From positions 22,908,776-22,972,775 of the forward strand of contig CAXIPT010000001.1 of assembly GCA_964030475.1 (NCBI GenBank): 64,000 bases of DNA, given 5' to 3'. Position 1 is the first letter of the stretch, and the number at the start of each line of letters is the position of its first letter. A program made the position numbers and the translations under genes. Under the pieces are notes generated by a model. That model saw only the letters and a list, made by a program, of their open reading frames with translations. It had not been told where the DNA came from and ran no database searches. This document shows, piece after piece, positions 45,497 through 56,315 of the stretch. Source of the stretch: Tethya wilhelma (lineage: Eukaryota; Porifera; Demospongiae; Tethyida; Tethyidae).

Positions 45497-46870
45497 ATGG
45501 CCACTGATCCATCATGTTTGAAGTGTTGCATGGTAGTCTTAGTGTTTTATGCTATTTGTGTGCTGATGAACATCTATTTATTTAGTATAGCTAACATTTT
45601 CTCGCCGTCTAAACCGGAAAGTTCAACAGACCAATCTAGCAACTCTTCTATGCAGAACCCATGGGAACTACATTGGACCTCACTCTATGGTAGTCAGGAA
45701 AATGATTCCTACCATTTCTGTTCTGCATATTACGACAGTCGACCAAGATATCATCGGCCAGCTGTGTTCGTATTAGGGTATGCATATAATGAAGTTCCTG
45801 AAATAGAACTCTATTGTGTCCTAACATACACAAATGGATCTAAAACATGTTTTAAGGAAGCAGCTTATCGGCAGCACCCCTGTAGTTGTTTCAGTAAAGG
45901 GAACCACGAATACTACGCTAAGGAGCTTCAGTTCTTCTGTCCTGTTAAGCCCGAGGAAGAGCCTCCAGTGTCTGTCCAACTTAGCACCTCTAACACATGT
46001 GACCCCCAGTTCTTCTCTGGAGAGATTCCTGTTCAAAATCGAAGATATACTCAAAACATAACAGCTGTTCCAGCTCCCAAAAAATTTGGAGTGTGTATTG
46101 GAGGTACTTTGGTACGAAAATCAAACAGTGCTACTACCATCAGAGAAGTAGTTGAATTCGTTGAGATGAGTACATCTTTAGGAGTTGAGTTGATAGTCAT
46201 CTACGTGAATGAGACACAGGTAGATGCTAAAGTTCTTAAGTTTATCAAGAAGCACTATCCCAACGTAATCCGTACAGTTGGTTGGAAAGCCTACAAAATG
46301 TGGTACCCATTGCACTACTACAATCAATATTTGCTGATCGCAGACTGTCTGTACAGGATGATGTATGAGGTGGAGTACCTGGCATTCATTGACCTTGATG
46401 AAATGATAATCCCACTCAAACATAGAAACTGGGCAGATATGATGACAGCAATTGGAAATGAAACCACAGTGTCATTTAAATTTGCAAATACTTTTTTTGA
46501 AAAACCCCAAAAAAGTAATGAACATGAACAAAATCTTACCTCGCAATGGAAAGTGGTTTGCCCTAATATCTCTCCACCAAAATACATTACAAGAACTGTA
46601 CGAATTCGAAATGAACCTAATTTCAGTGATAGAACAAAAATAATGAGTCGTGCAAGATACATTTATGACCATAATATCCACACTATCTGCCATAAAATGG
46701 AAGGCACAGTAATGTTGAACGTACCGGCAGATACAGGTTTATTGGCTCACTACAGGTATCCTATACCTGGTCAGTTTAAGAAGTATCCTAAATCTTCTGA
46801 CTTCATGACTGAGAGATTTATGGAACAAGTATCAAGAAGAATTTGTGAGAAGCTTAAGTATGCTAGCTAG
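45497..46870 (+). CDS. GT92 (DUF23) family glycosyltransferase, intronless
   Basis: A single exon of 457 aa. A short cytoplasmic N terminus is followed by one TM segment (MVVLVFYAICVLMNIYLF), so this is a type II Golgi protein, with a Ser-rich stem and a lumenal domain. The core is typical of GT92: FGVCIGGTL, REVVEFVEMSTSLGVELIVI with YVNET, KMWYPLHYYNQYLLIADCLY and FIDLDEMIIPL, the acidic DLDE acting as the DxD-like metal/nucleotide-sugar site. The C-terminal part contains the HNIHTICHKMEG and LLAHYRYP blocks also seen in this family. In C. elegans, family members transfer galactose to fucose on N-glycans; the acceptor here is unknown. All neighbours have introns, so a retrocopy origin is possible. 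Confidence 0.85.
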   Translation: MATDPSCLKCCMVVLVFYAICVLMNIYLFSIANIFSPSKPESSTDQSSNSSMQNPWELHWTSLYGSQENDSYHFCSAYYDSRPRYHRPAVFVLGYAYNEVPEIELYCVLTYTNGSKTCFKEAAYRQHPCSCFSKGNHEYYAKELQFFCPVKPEEEPPVSVQLSTSNTCDPQFFSGEIPVQNRRYTQNITAVPAPKKFGVCIGGTLVRKSNSATTIREVVEFVEMSTSLGVELIVIYVNETQVDAKVLKFIKKHYPNVIRTVGWKAYKMWYPLHYYNQYLLIADCLYRMMYEVEYLAFIDLDEMIIPLKHRNWADMMTAIGNETTVSFKFANTFFEKPQKSNEHEQNLTSQWKVVCPNISPPKYITRTVRIRNEPNFSDRTKIMSRARYIYDHNIHTICHKMEGTVMLNVPADTGLLAHYRYPIPGQFKKYPKSSDFMTERFMEQVSRRICEKLKYAS

Positions 46871-46881
46871 CAAGTAGTGTA

Positions 46882-47036
46882 AAAATAAGCAGTGTAGGAA
46901 TGGGACTAAGACTAGCTTGGACACAAAATGAAGTAGTCTTGTGCCGAAGTTCTGAGTCTTCCCATTGCTTTTTACAGCACTGCCCACTCCTACACTGCTT
47001 ATACGTTTACTACTTGTTCATGCACTTGTTTCAATA
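46882..47036. mobile_element. Short relative of the 38401-38787 inverted-repeat element
   Basis: It starts AAATAAGCAGTGTAGGAATG just after the GT92 stop codon and ends with CCTACACTGCTTATAC...TACTTGTTCA; the interior keeps GAAGTAGTC and TTTTTACAGCACTGCCCA. A deleted copy, probably within the GT92 3' UTR. Confidence 0.75.
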
Positions 47037-47213
47037 CCAAGGTGCTCAGTTGCAAAATAGCTATCAAAGAGCAGTCTTTGTAAAAAAAATAGCTGCATAG
47101 AGTGCTTGCACGCATGCGCGTTATGAATGCATGCAACTACGTCTTTTGACGACCTTTACATGCAGCGTGTAATGTTTCACCTTTGACCTTGACTAAGCTC
47201 AGTGAACCACAAG

Positions 47214-50200
47214 ATGGTTGAGAAGTATCCCCTTCTCTGCTGTAGCAAAGAAAGCTGGGTGACGCTCCTATTGTTTGACAATGTTTCAAATGCTAATAAA
47301 TTGAGAGCTGAGGCTGTCAGTGGAGGCATCCAGGCAGCTTTACTTGATCCCACACTGGTAAGTTCAGCGGGATGTGCTGTTTCTCACCTGTAGTCATAGA
47401 TATTATGTAGTGTTAAATATCTATGCTATAGTGTACTTAGTATTGTCAAGTACAGAAGTTTTATGTAGTCTAGGAGATCTTTTTAAATATTCTTCCGGCT
47501 GTAATTATTTGGGGATATGCTGATTGAGTTGAAGACTGAAATTGAAATTAACTAAGGGCTGTCTATCAGTAAACACATGCACACATCACCATAATTTTAA
47601 TATGCTAGTGACATTGTGCTAGTCTATAGCCTTTCGATCCTTTTCCTGCATGTGTCTAATGGGCTGACCATGTAAGAATTACAATTTGACCCTTGACTAA
47701 TGCTGAGCTTGAGCTTGACCTTTGACCATAGCTATAGAGTTTAGCATGTTGAGCAGAATGACATCAGTTTTGATCAACCCTTACCAATTTGACCATTCTA
47801 TGTAAAATTCTATTTTTGACCTTGACTAGCACAAACATCTCGATTTGAGCATTGACTGTCATCTTGACCACTGGTTGCAGATGCAAGTACAGTTCATATG
47901 GGAGTCACAACCCCTTGATCATCATGTACTATAATTAAATGAAGTTTAAAAGGCATAAAAAAAGTAGGAGCATACATCATTTACAATAATGTGTATGAGA
48001 AATTAGGATGATAGTGCAGTATTGTTAACATACACTACAAAACTGTATAATAGAAGTGGGCAAAAGATATACACATTTTTAGTGTCCCTATAGCCTTGTC
48101 TAGCCTCCCTCAATATTATACAGGTTGCTAGTCCTCTACATGTTCTTGCAGCAGTCAATAAGGCTGTCTTGAATCAAGAGAATGGACAAATGAAGACAAA
48201 GAACGTCTTCTCTGAGATCATTTTCTCTCTATCACCATCTTCAAATGTAAGTTGTTAATAAAAACTGTGAATCCTTAATTATCAGTCCATCCTCTGCTAA
48301 AAGTCCTTCCAAGCAACTGACACCTCTCTGTAGCAGACAATAGTTCAACAACCTTAAAATTATACACAAATACTGATGTTCAGCTATCTGTTATAACACT
48401 CTACATAGCTGGTGTAGCCATACCCAAATAGAAAAGTTTCTAGCCTAGTACATGTACCTGAATTTGTGCAGGCTGAATGTACATACCGTATAGCTAGAAA
48501 TTTTCAAGGAATAAAACTTTCGCGGAAAAGCGATTGCCAAACTTTTCACTATTTAATTTTCAAGGATCGAGCAGCCCCACCCATATATTGCAATGTGATC
48601 CCGAAAATTTCGTGGGTAAATTTTTCACAGATCGGTGACAATCCATGAAAACAGCGAAGTTTATACTCCTCGAAGATCTCTAGCTATACTGTAAGTGCAA
48701 TGAGCAGAACCACAGATTGCAAACTAAAATCAGCCGGAAATTGCTGCTTGTATGTAACCCACTTTTTGAAACTGCTTTGCTGCCGCCTCAAAACATCATT
48801 CATTACTCTTATTGGGCTCAGGTTTTCTGGCCAAACATCTTTAAGAATCAGCTTCTTCAGATACAATATCTCTATAAATCCTTCTTGGATACTAATTAAA
48901 ATTAATCTCCAATAGATTGGACAGTTTTCTCAGAAATCCATAATTTGATATTCTGTGATTTCACCACATTCCTGCATGGCCTCTGCACAGAGTCAGGTAT
49001 ACCGTATAGCGGGAAATTTTCGTGGGGGAAATTTACGAATTATGCGGTTTGGCAGCTTTCTACAAAAATTTTCCTCGCAAATTGAAAGTTGTAAGGTACG
49101 AGGCCGTCACGTAATGTTGAAATGTTGAGATGCAATCCACGAAATTTTCCCCGCGAATTTTTATTCAAGACGAAAACGCAAAAAATTTCCCCCCACTATA
49201 CAGTATACAAACTGGCCTTTCTCATGTTTGTAATGTGTTATAGTAAGGGTCTAGCTTGGAAAATGTTGTATTTATAGGTACTGTAAAGGGTTAGAAATTT
49301 GAACTGTCTTGTGGCATGAGTACTGTAGCAGTGGCGGATCCAGGGGGTTTCAGAGGTTTCAATTGAAACCCCCTTTGGCTTAAAAATCTCATATAACTGA
49401 CTAGTTAATGCAATATTGAGCCATTGACTCGGCTGCAATTCTAGATAGCTAGCTAGCTGCTGCTGCTGCTCAAACAGAACGCTACCTAGCCTCATTTCCA
49501 AACACGACCTAATGCAATTGATACTAAGAGTAAAGTGCAAAGTTCATACAAGTGAAAATGGGTGGGGCTATTATGTAAAATTACGATATGTGGGCGTGGC
49601 TATTTTTCTCGCACTTCGCGCTCGTACTCTTCAAACCCCCTTATGAAAATCCTAGATCTGCCACTGTGTAGGTGTGCTGAGAGACATGTAGTTCAAGGTA
49701 ATGCTGGGGCATCTTGATCTTATAGGGATTAATTCCCCCTCCCCTCCATTCAGATATCTGATTCATTTAAAAAGTTTGGTGTCAAGGACACGTCTAGCCA
49801 AGTGTTGTGTGTTGTTCTTCACCAATCCATGGATTGCACTGAGCAGGTACGACAAAAATGTACATTTGTACCCAAAATTATAAGTTCAATCAGAAGTGAT
49901 TTTTGATCAGATCCATCTTGCATTCATGACATAGATGTCAATTGTTGACATCTGTCAGTTGATTGATTGCTGACTGCAGTTGTGAGCAGTTAGTCAATCA
50001 CTTTTTCAAAGTATTTTTACAGATAGTGTTTTTGCAATCCACAGCTAGTTCTCCTCTAGGCTGAAGTGGAAGTGAACTTATTTGCGCGAGTATAATATTA
50101 TATACTTGCCTGTTGAGCAACTTTTTATGGATAACATTTGATCTGAAAAAGTTAACTACCTGTGTATGCTCTTGTCATTCTAAGTGTGATAATGACTTAA

Positions 50201-50468
50201 TTAAATCTGGTTATATAGGTTTCTGCACTTACTAGTAAAGTTTCTGGTTCATGTGTTTCTTTGGAACAGTTGGAGCAGTTCCACAACAAAGAGGAAATAA
50301 TGATGGTACAGTGACAACTTATAGTTATTGTTTGAGCCACAAGGCTCTAGATTCTTGAAAACCAAGCACCATATACCTTGATGTAAGACTATGCCATCAA
50401 ATCAATGCTCCATTGTTCTCATTTAGTTTTCCATTGTGTCTATGAATCAGCATAAACGTTTGTCTTGA

Positions 50469-50499
<31 letters not shown>

Positions 50500-50607
50500 C
50501 ACACACACACACACATACAGGTGTTCAAGATCACTCAAGAAGAAAGTGAAATTAGTTCCTTAGAAGACTCAGTAGTTACTAGATTAGCAATAAAGGATAT
50601 TTCATAA
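47214..50607 (+). CDS. TPRKB: TPRKB / Cgi121 subunit of the KEOPS complex
   Basis: Five phase-0 exons: 47214-47357, 48124-48246, 49754-49846, 50219-50305, 50521-50607; 177 aa (human 175). Cgi121-family landmarks are in order: VTLLLFDNVSNANKLRAEAV, ALLDPTL, SPLHVLAAVNKAVL, KTKNVFSEIIFSLSPSSNIS, SFKKFGV and the QVLCVVLH strand. In animals TPRKB binds the kinase TP53RK within KEOPS (with OSGEP, LAGE3 and GON7), which makes the t6A modification at position 37 of ANN-decoding tRNAs. The introns hold three inverted-repeat elements and a CA repeat that abuts the last acceptor. Confidence 0.87.
48486..48691. mobile_element. MITE, diverged member of the CCGTATAGC family
   Basis: Left end CCGTATAGCTAGAAATTTTC and right end reading GATCTCTAGCTATACTG; about 205 bp in intron 2 of TPRKB. 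Confidence 0.7.
49002..49203. mobile_element. MITE, CCGTATAGCGGGAAA family
   Basis: Left end CCGTATAGCGGGAAATTTTC and right end reading AAATTTCCCCCCACTATACAG, TA-flanked, 202 bp, in intron 2 of TPRKB. Confidence 0.8.
49329..49666. mobile_element. Inverted-repeat element with CAGTGGCGGATCCAGG end
   Basis: The left end CAGTGGCGGATCCAGGGGGT matches the right end reading CCTAGATCTGCCACTG; subterminal AAACCCCC/GGGGTTT blocks also pair. About 338 bp, non-coding, in intron 2 of TPRKB. The end sequence is typical of non-autonomous DNA transposons widespread in animals. Confidence 0.75.
50471..50519. repeat. (CA)n microsatellite
   Basis: CA repeat directly abutting the acceptor of the last TPRKB exon (50521). 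Confidence 0.9.
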
Positions 50608-50712
50608 GAATTGTCATTATAAAGTTGTATAATTATGTACCTTGACCTTACCTCGCAAGTGGAATCGGGATCCGGAATTGGGAGTTGTAACGTATCGTCC
50701 ATTACCAAGTAA

Positions 50713-53700
50713 ATGAAAATGCGAGCTGGAAGAGTGATACTGTTGCTGGCAGTGTTGCCGTGTGTGCCCATCATTCTAGTGCTCCTCTACAGGCTTGTTC
50801 AGTATGCCTTGGTTAAAGAGTGTTCAAATAATGGTCGAGTGCACGTGTCGAACACTAGAATACTACCTTCCCTTTACTGGAGACAAAATATCACCGTTCA
50901 GCAAGAGGTCCACGTGGGTGAGTTGAAAGATATGAATGATTTGAAGACATTGGCAACCTGGAAACATAGATAGTAGATATACTTGTTGTTATCTATGCTG
51001 GTTTGTGTTCATCCATAGACTATAACTGGAGTATGTCTATATACTGTGACTAGACTTGTGTACAAGCCTGAACTAGGTCTAATCAACTGTAGAAAAGCAT
51101 AAATTTTGGTTATTGTATTGTTAATACAAAGTCATGTGCAAATACATATTATATAATAAAATTATACCAATCCTGTTTGGATCACATGCACGGATGCATC
51201 TGAACTAAAACATGAGTGCATAAAGCATTAGACATGAGGGAATTTCTCTGAACATTTTTTTGTCAAGAAATACTCAGTTTGTGTGTGACCTGTCCATTGC
51301 TCTCCTAATTACCTTAACTGTTGAGTGAAGTTTAACCAGACTACACAGTTCAGTTGATTTGTATTGTTACATGGTTAAATTTATGCTAACATACAGTGTA
51401 TAAACATGACGTCACAAATTGTAGTGTTAATTATCTCCGTTGTTTCCCATTGATTCCCTCTCTAGAGCCTCCCATTGTGGACCAACATGAGAAGGAGGCC
51501 AGGTCACAACTCATGGCCAATTGGCTGAGTGTTGATGAGGAAGATCTCGTTCTCTCTGAGAGCAGTGATATTGAGACCAGAGGAAAGGTGTGCTCTACTA
51601 GTGGCTTCTGTTGATGTCATTTTTGTGTGAGCTATTGGTTACTGTGCATGAGTTGAAGTTCTGATATGACTGAACCTCATCTACTGTATGTGCAATGTAC
51701 ACTAGCTGTCAAGGTAAAGGCATTTTCATAGAAGTTAGTTGTATTTAGAAGATAACACTGCAAGTCGCAAAATTTTCGTGTTATTAATTTTTTCGTATGA
51801 TAAAATTTTCATGTTTCATAGCATCACCATGATACGCAGCCCTGTATGCCCACTATTTTGCAATTTCCGTACTCCACAGAGCTATAATATGTTCACAGTT
51901 TACAATACACAGTATCTAGAATGCAAGTCGGCAGATTATTTTGTCTACATGTGCCACATGTGTGTGCTCAAATGCAAAGTTTGTTGTAATAGTATTATAT
52001 GTATGAAACCTTTGCCAAAAATTAGAGGTAAATTTCATAAAGTGCCTAACTGACAATAAAAGGAGGCATTTTTTTAGAAGGTCAATGATTGTTTCCCCCC
52101 CTAGTATCCAGTTAATGGTGTAAGTGTGAATGTGTGGATGACCTTGTCTTCCTGTTTGTCTCACTTCAGTTTCAGAGGAGGCGTATTGCTAGGATGTGTA
52201 AGAAGTACACATTCTCTAGAGAGCTTCACTTCCCAAACCAAGAGAGATTGAAGTATTTTTACCGACATTTAATTTTTGACGACAAGAAGAAAGTTATCTT
52301 TTGCTTTGTCCCTAAGGTAAAAGATTTAGTCAAGTCATTTGTTGTTTTTGAAGAAAATATTTGCCAAGGAGGAGGCTGGGAATGAGGCTACTAGAGTACT
52401 ACGTATAATCGTAGAATATTTTGTGTGTCATTAGATTTGTGCCTTAATTAGTAACAATTATTATACAAAAGACTCCCAAAATAAGATTGCGAAACTTTAG
52501 TTCACTAAAATTGTTTTCAGGGTGTACATGTGGTTTAGGTGAGAGCAGTTGATCCCTGCTGACACACAGCTCTTTGTCCTATGCTGGTAAACAAATTGCT
52601 CTGAATTATGCCGTATAGCACGAAATGTTGGCAGGAATAAAATTTGGCAGATTTTATTTTGGCGGTAGCGCATGCAGAAATACATATATTCCGTATGTGC
52701 AGCGCAAAAATGACTCTGGATTTAATATTGATGATCCTTATTACTACCACCAATCCACCAAAACTCTGCCAAATTTTGTGCTATACATTACTTTTCAAGA
52801 TATGATATGACTGTCTTATTTGCAGAAATATAGTAGCATTACAATATTGGAGCTGTAACCTGTACCATACAATTTGATAGTATAAACTATTCTATGTCTG
52901 TATCTATGCATTTATGTAACTCAAATGGGAATCACTACTTGATGGTTGTATTTTATGCTTTAGATTGGTTGTACTAATATGAAGCGTCTTATGCTCTACA
53001 TGGGTGGCCACCTCCCTCTGTCCACCATTGACTGGCCGTGGGTGGAGGACCACATCTACCTCGAGCCAGCTCTCAAACACGCCTCTCTCATGAATACCAC
53101 GTTGGCTCCATCTCAAGTGCTCGATCGTCTTCAGACCTACTATAAGTTCATGATGGTGCGCAACCCTTTAGAACGACTCCTGTCTGCCTACATCAACAAG
53201 ATAGAGCCCAGAATTAAGTGAGTTTAGGATAGTAATTCTACAAAGCTTCTTTCAAAGGCCCTCTTGGAAACAATGAACATAATGCTAATTATAATTTGGC
53301 ATGTGTAACATGCTAAACAAGTTTTGTATTTGTAGCATAATATAGCCAGTATTGATTGAATTGGCCAACAAAAGCACCTGCACAGACAATTGCTACCATC
53401 GATCCTTATCTTGTGCATCTTTATACGATATGTTTTGCACTATCAACTTAATGTACGTTTATCATTAATTTTTATTATTGTTAATTGTTGTTGTATTTAT
53501 AGGTATGCCAATCGACACAACTTTCCAGATCAGATTAAACTAGAGATTTTACAGAAGTACAGAGAACCTGAGGCACGCTACTGGCTTCAAACTGCCAAGA
53601 AGAGCCCCTACAACATCAGTGTGACATTTCCAGAGTTTGTACGTTACGTCATAGAAACAGACGTTAGCAAGCAGAATGAACATTTCAGACCTTCCATGGA

Positions 53701-54007
53701 TATCTGTCATCCTTGTCTTGTCAAATACAACTTTTACGCTAACTTTAAGAACGTTTCAAGCGACGTGAAATCACTGATTGAAAAGTTTCAAACTAACCCA
53801 AGGTACTACCGTGATGAGAGTCTCCACTCAACTGAGGAACAAACCCACATGAAGCTCGTGAGATATTACAGTCAGTTGTCCTTTAGAGACAAGCTCCAGT
53901 TATTGGGTTCACTGTATGATGAGCTACTCTTCTATTATGCTCTGTATCCATCAGAACTAGACTCACATCGACAAGTATTAGACATTGAATTACCCTTTAT
54001 CAGTTAG
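50713..54007 (+). CDS. Carbohydrate sulfotransferase (HNK-1 sulfotransferase / CHST8-14 type)
   Basis: Five exons: 50713-50917, 51466-51587, 52170-52316, 52964-53217, 53503-54007; 410 aa. A type II signal anchor (RVILLLAVLPCVPIILVLLY) is followed by a stem. The 5'-phosphosulfate-binding loop is VPK|IGCTNMKR, split by intron 3. The 3'-phosphate-binding loop is MVRNPLERLLSAYINK. Family blocks KYANRH, PEFVRYVIE, HFRPSMDICHPCLVKYNFYA and the C-terminal YYSQLSFRDKLQLLGSLYDE helix follow. This Sulfotransfer_2 group moves sulfate from PAPS to GalNAc, GlcA or related sugars of glycans in the Golgi. The exact acceptor cannot be read from sequence. Confidence 0.9.
52611..52785. mobile_element. MITE-like inverted repeat
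   Basis: Left side CCGTATAGCACGAAATGTTG with TTGGCAGATTTTATTTTGG and right side AACTCTGCCAAATTTTGTGC; about 175 bp in intron 3 of the sulfotransferase gene. Arms are imperfect. Confidence 0.6.
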
Positions 54008-54199
54008 TAACTAGCATGTACATCCACCAGTACAGTGTATTGCTGTGTTCATTTTTTTAACTCCTGATCAATCAACATTTTGGTTTACTCATAGATACAT
54101 ATATTAGAGACTATACGTACATGTATGTACTGTAGGAACGCTGTAGTACCCTTACCGCCTGCTTTTGCGCATGCGTTCCGTGTACGTACATATTGTACA

Positions 54200-54295
54200 T
54201 GTAAATGTAAATGGGTGGGGCCAGCCCCGGGCGCGGCCCGGAGGCTCGAGGTCTTCTCTTCCACGTGACCACCAGCGCTGTGAATTTTTATTCGA
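54200..54295. promoter_or_regulatory. GC-rich 5' flank of transporter B
   Basis: A G/C-rich patch (GGGGCCAGCCCCGGGCGCGG) directly before the start codon contrasts with the AT-rich surroundings and contains a CACGTG box near 54263. A promoter role is inferred from position only. Confidence 0.35.
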
Positions 54296-56264
54296 ATGGA
54301 GGGCTCCTCTGCTCTACGCTCTGTGAACTCTTCTCTCCGAGATACTGAAATGGAAGTTGAACCTACTGGCTTTCTGGGGAAAGCACGGTCGGCCTGGGGA
54401 GCAATTGCGAGGGGGACTGTGTTCTCGTCAATTTTTATCCTCCTGACAACCTGTATCGGAGCTGGTACTCTCTCTCTACCTTATGGCTTTGCCCAGGGAG
54501 GACTCATCTTCTCTAGTATGGTGTTCTTTATCATCATGGTAAGTCGTGACATTACATAGGGTATCAATGCAGGGCGAGGCCAAAAATTATTTGAAGTTTT
54601 CAACTCGGAAATATTATGTAATTTGATTTTTTGCAAGTTAGCCACATGTTGCTTTGCTTCATATATATAACTCACAAGTTTGGTTGTGGCAGTTACAAGG
54701 TAGTCGTTCATGTGTGTGTGCACTATTGTACCACAAGCTGAAGTGAATTTATCTCTGTAAATTTAATTCTGGATCACGTGATTCTACAAATTGGGTTTAT
54801 ACTGGAATCTGAACCAATTCAGTATGTAATCATAGATAACCACATGATGTAGCTCGCAAAGAGACCAACTGATATATATTAGCAGTAAGTCTACGCAAAC
54901 TTCTCTTAGTTCACAACTGTAGTCCCATTTCACCTAGTACAGTTGTATGGTGAGAATCGAAATCCAGATTTGCCGACTTTCTAACTGTCTGCTTATGTTT
55001 GGTACAAGCTTCCTACACTACCAGATATTCACGGCAAACAATGCAGAACACAAGTACATCACTGTAGAAAGGAGTCAAGCATTGAAATCAGTAAATGAAC
55101 TTCCTCACGATTGTTATTGTTGCGTTTCCAGGTCATATCTATACATGTTGGCTCCATGCTTCTTGGTGCTAAGCGCTATGCCCTGGAGGTGAACCCTAAA
55201 GCTGAGATATGGGGCTATGAAGACCTAGCTGTAGCTTCCTTTGGAATCATTGGAAAGGTAAATTAATTAAAATATATGTAGCCATTGCTGTGTGGGAAGA
55301 GCTCTAACCACAACACACGTAGAGCCTCTGCTGACTCAGCACCCAGGTGTATAGTCTGGTTGCAGAGGAGGTACGACACAAGTGCGCCTTTGCTGAGCTG
55401 GCAAGTCTGTTAATTACATTCCAATCATGTGACCGCAGTACTTCACAATGAGAGTTGATCACGTGCACCCCGTTTGCCAGCTCAGCAAAGGCACACTCGT
55501 GTCGTACCTCCTCTGGTCTGGTTGCAATATATTGTGATCATGTGATGTGAATACAGATTAGCTGTCTTGGTCAACCCATCAATGGTGTACTGTACTCTAA
55601 AATCAGTTGACAAGTGTTGTTGCATCATTAAGAGAGAGAGATGCCTAGAGTGCATAAATTATGTACAAACATTGTCTGTGATCTATGATTGATAACCATA
55701 GAATAATACTATTTTCACTTCTGATAAACTGCTTACTCGGTTGTTTTTTTTCCTTTCCAGATTATAGTCCTACTGACTATTGCTATCCTGCTGTTCCTTG
55801 CTCTCATTGCATACATGATTTATACTCGAGATCAGGTTTGTTATGTGAACCGCCATTAATGTTCACCTACACTGTGCTGTTTGTCAGTGATCCCTGGTGT
55901 GGCTTAATCCCTGCCTGACCCACCACCATGAACCTCTCTTGGTGATCCAGGCAGTTCCACATAAGATCTATACCAGTTGGTGTAGAAGATCACCTATAGA
56001 TATTTTTATCTCTTTGATGAGTCCACGTGTACAATCCATGTTAGAAAAGTCTGTGCAACTTGCCTTCTTATTCTCAGAGGGTCTCCCTTAAGTGAGGGGC
56101 ACTCTATCATGTGTTGAGTGCCCCTCACTTAAGAAGGGCATGCAACTAGTTTGTTTGCCATTGATCTCTAGGTACTCTATTGTCACCTCCGCCCTGCCAG
56201 TAACTGGCAATTAGCTTATAAATACTTCGGTTGCTAGGCAATGGCAAACGCACACACACACACA

Positions 56265-56315
<51 letters not shown>

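Noticed and set aside
45648..46693. Minus-strand and alternative-frame ORFs over the GT92 gene
   Set aside because: They are shadows of the clear single-exon GT92 frame.
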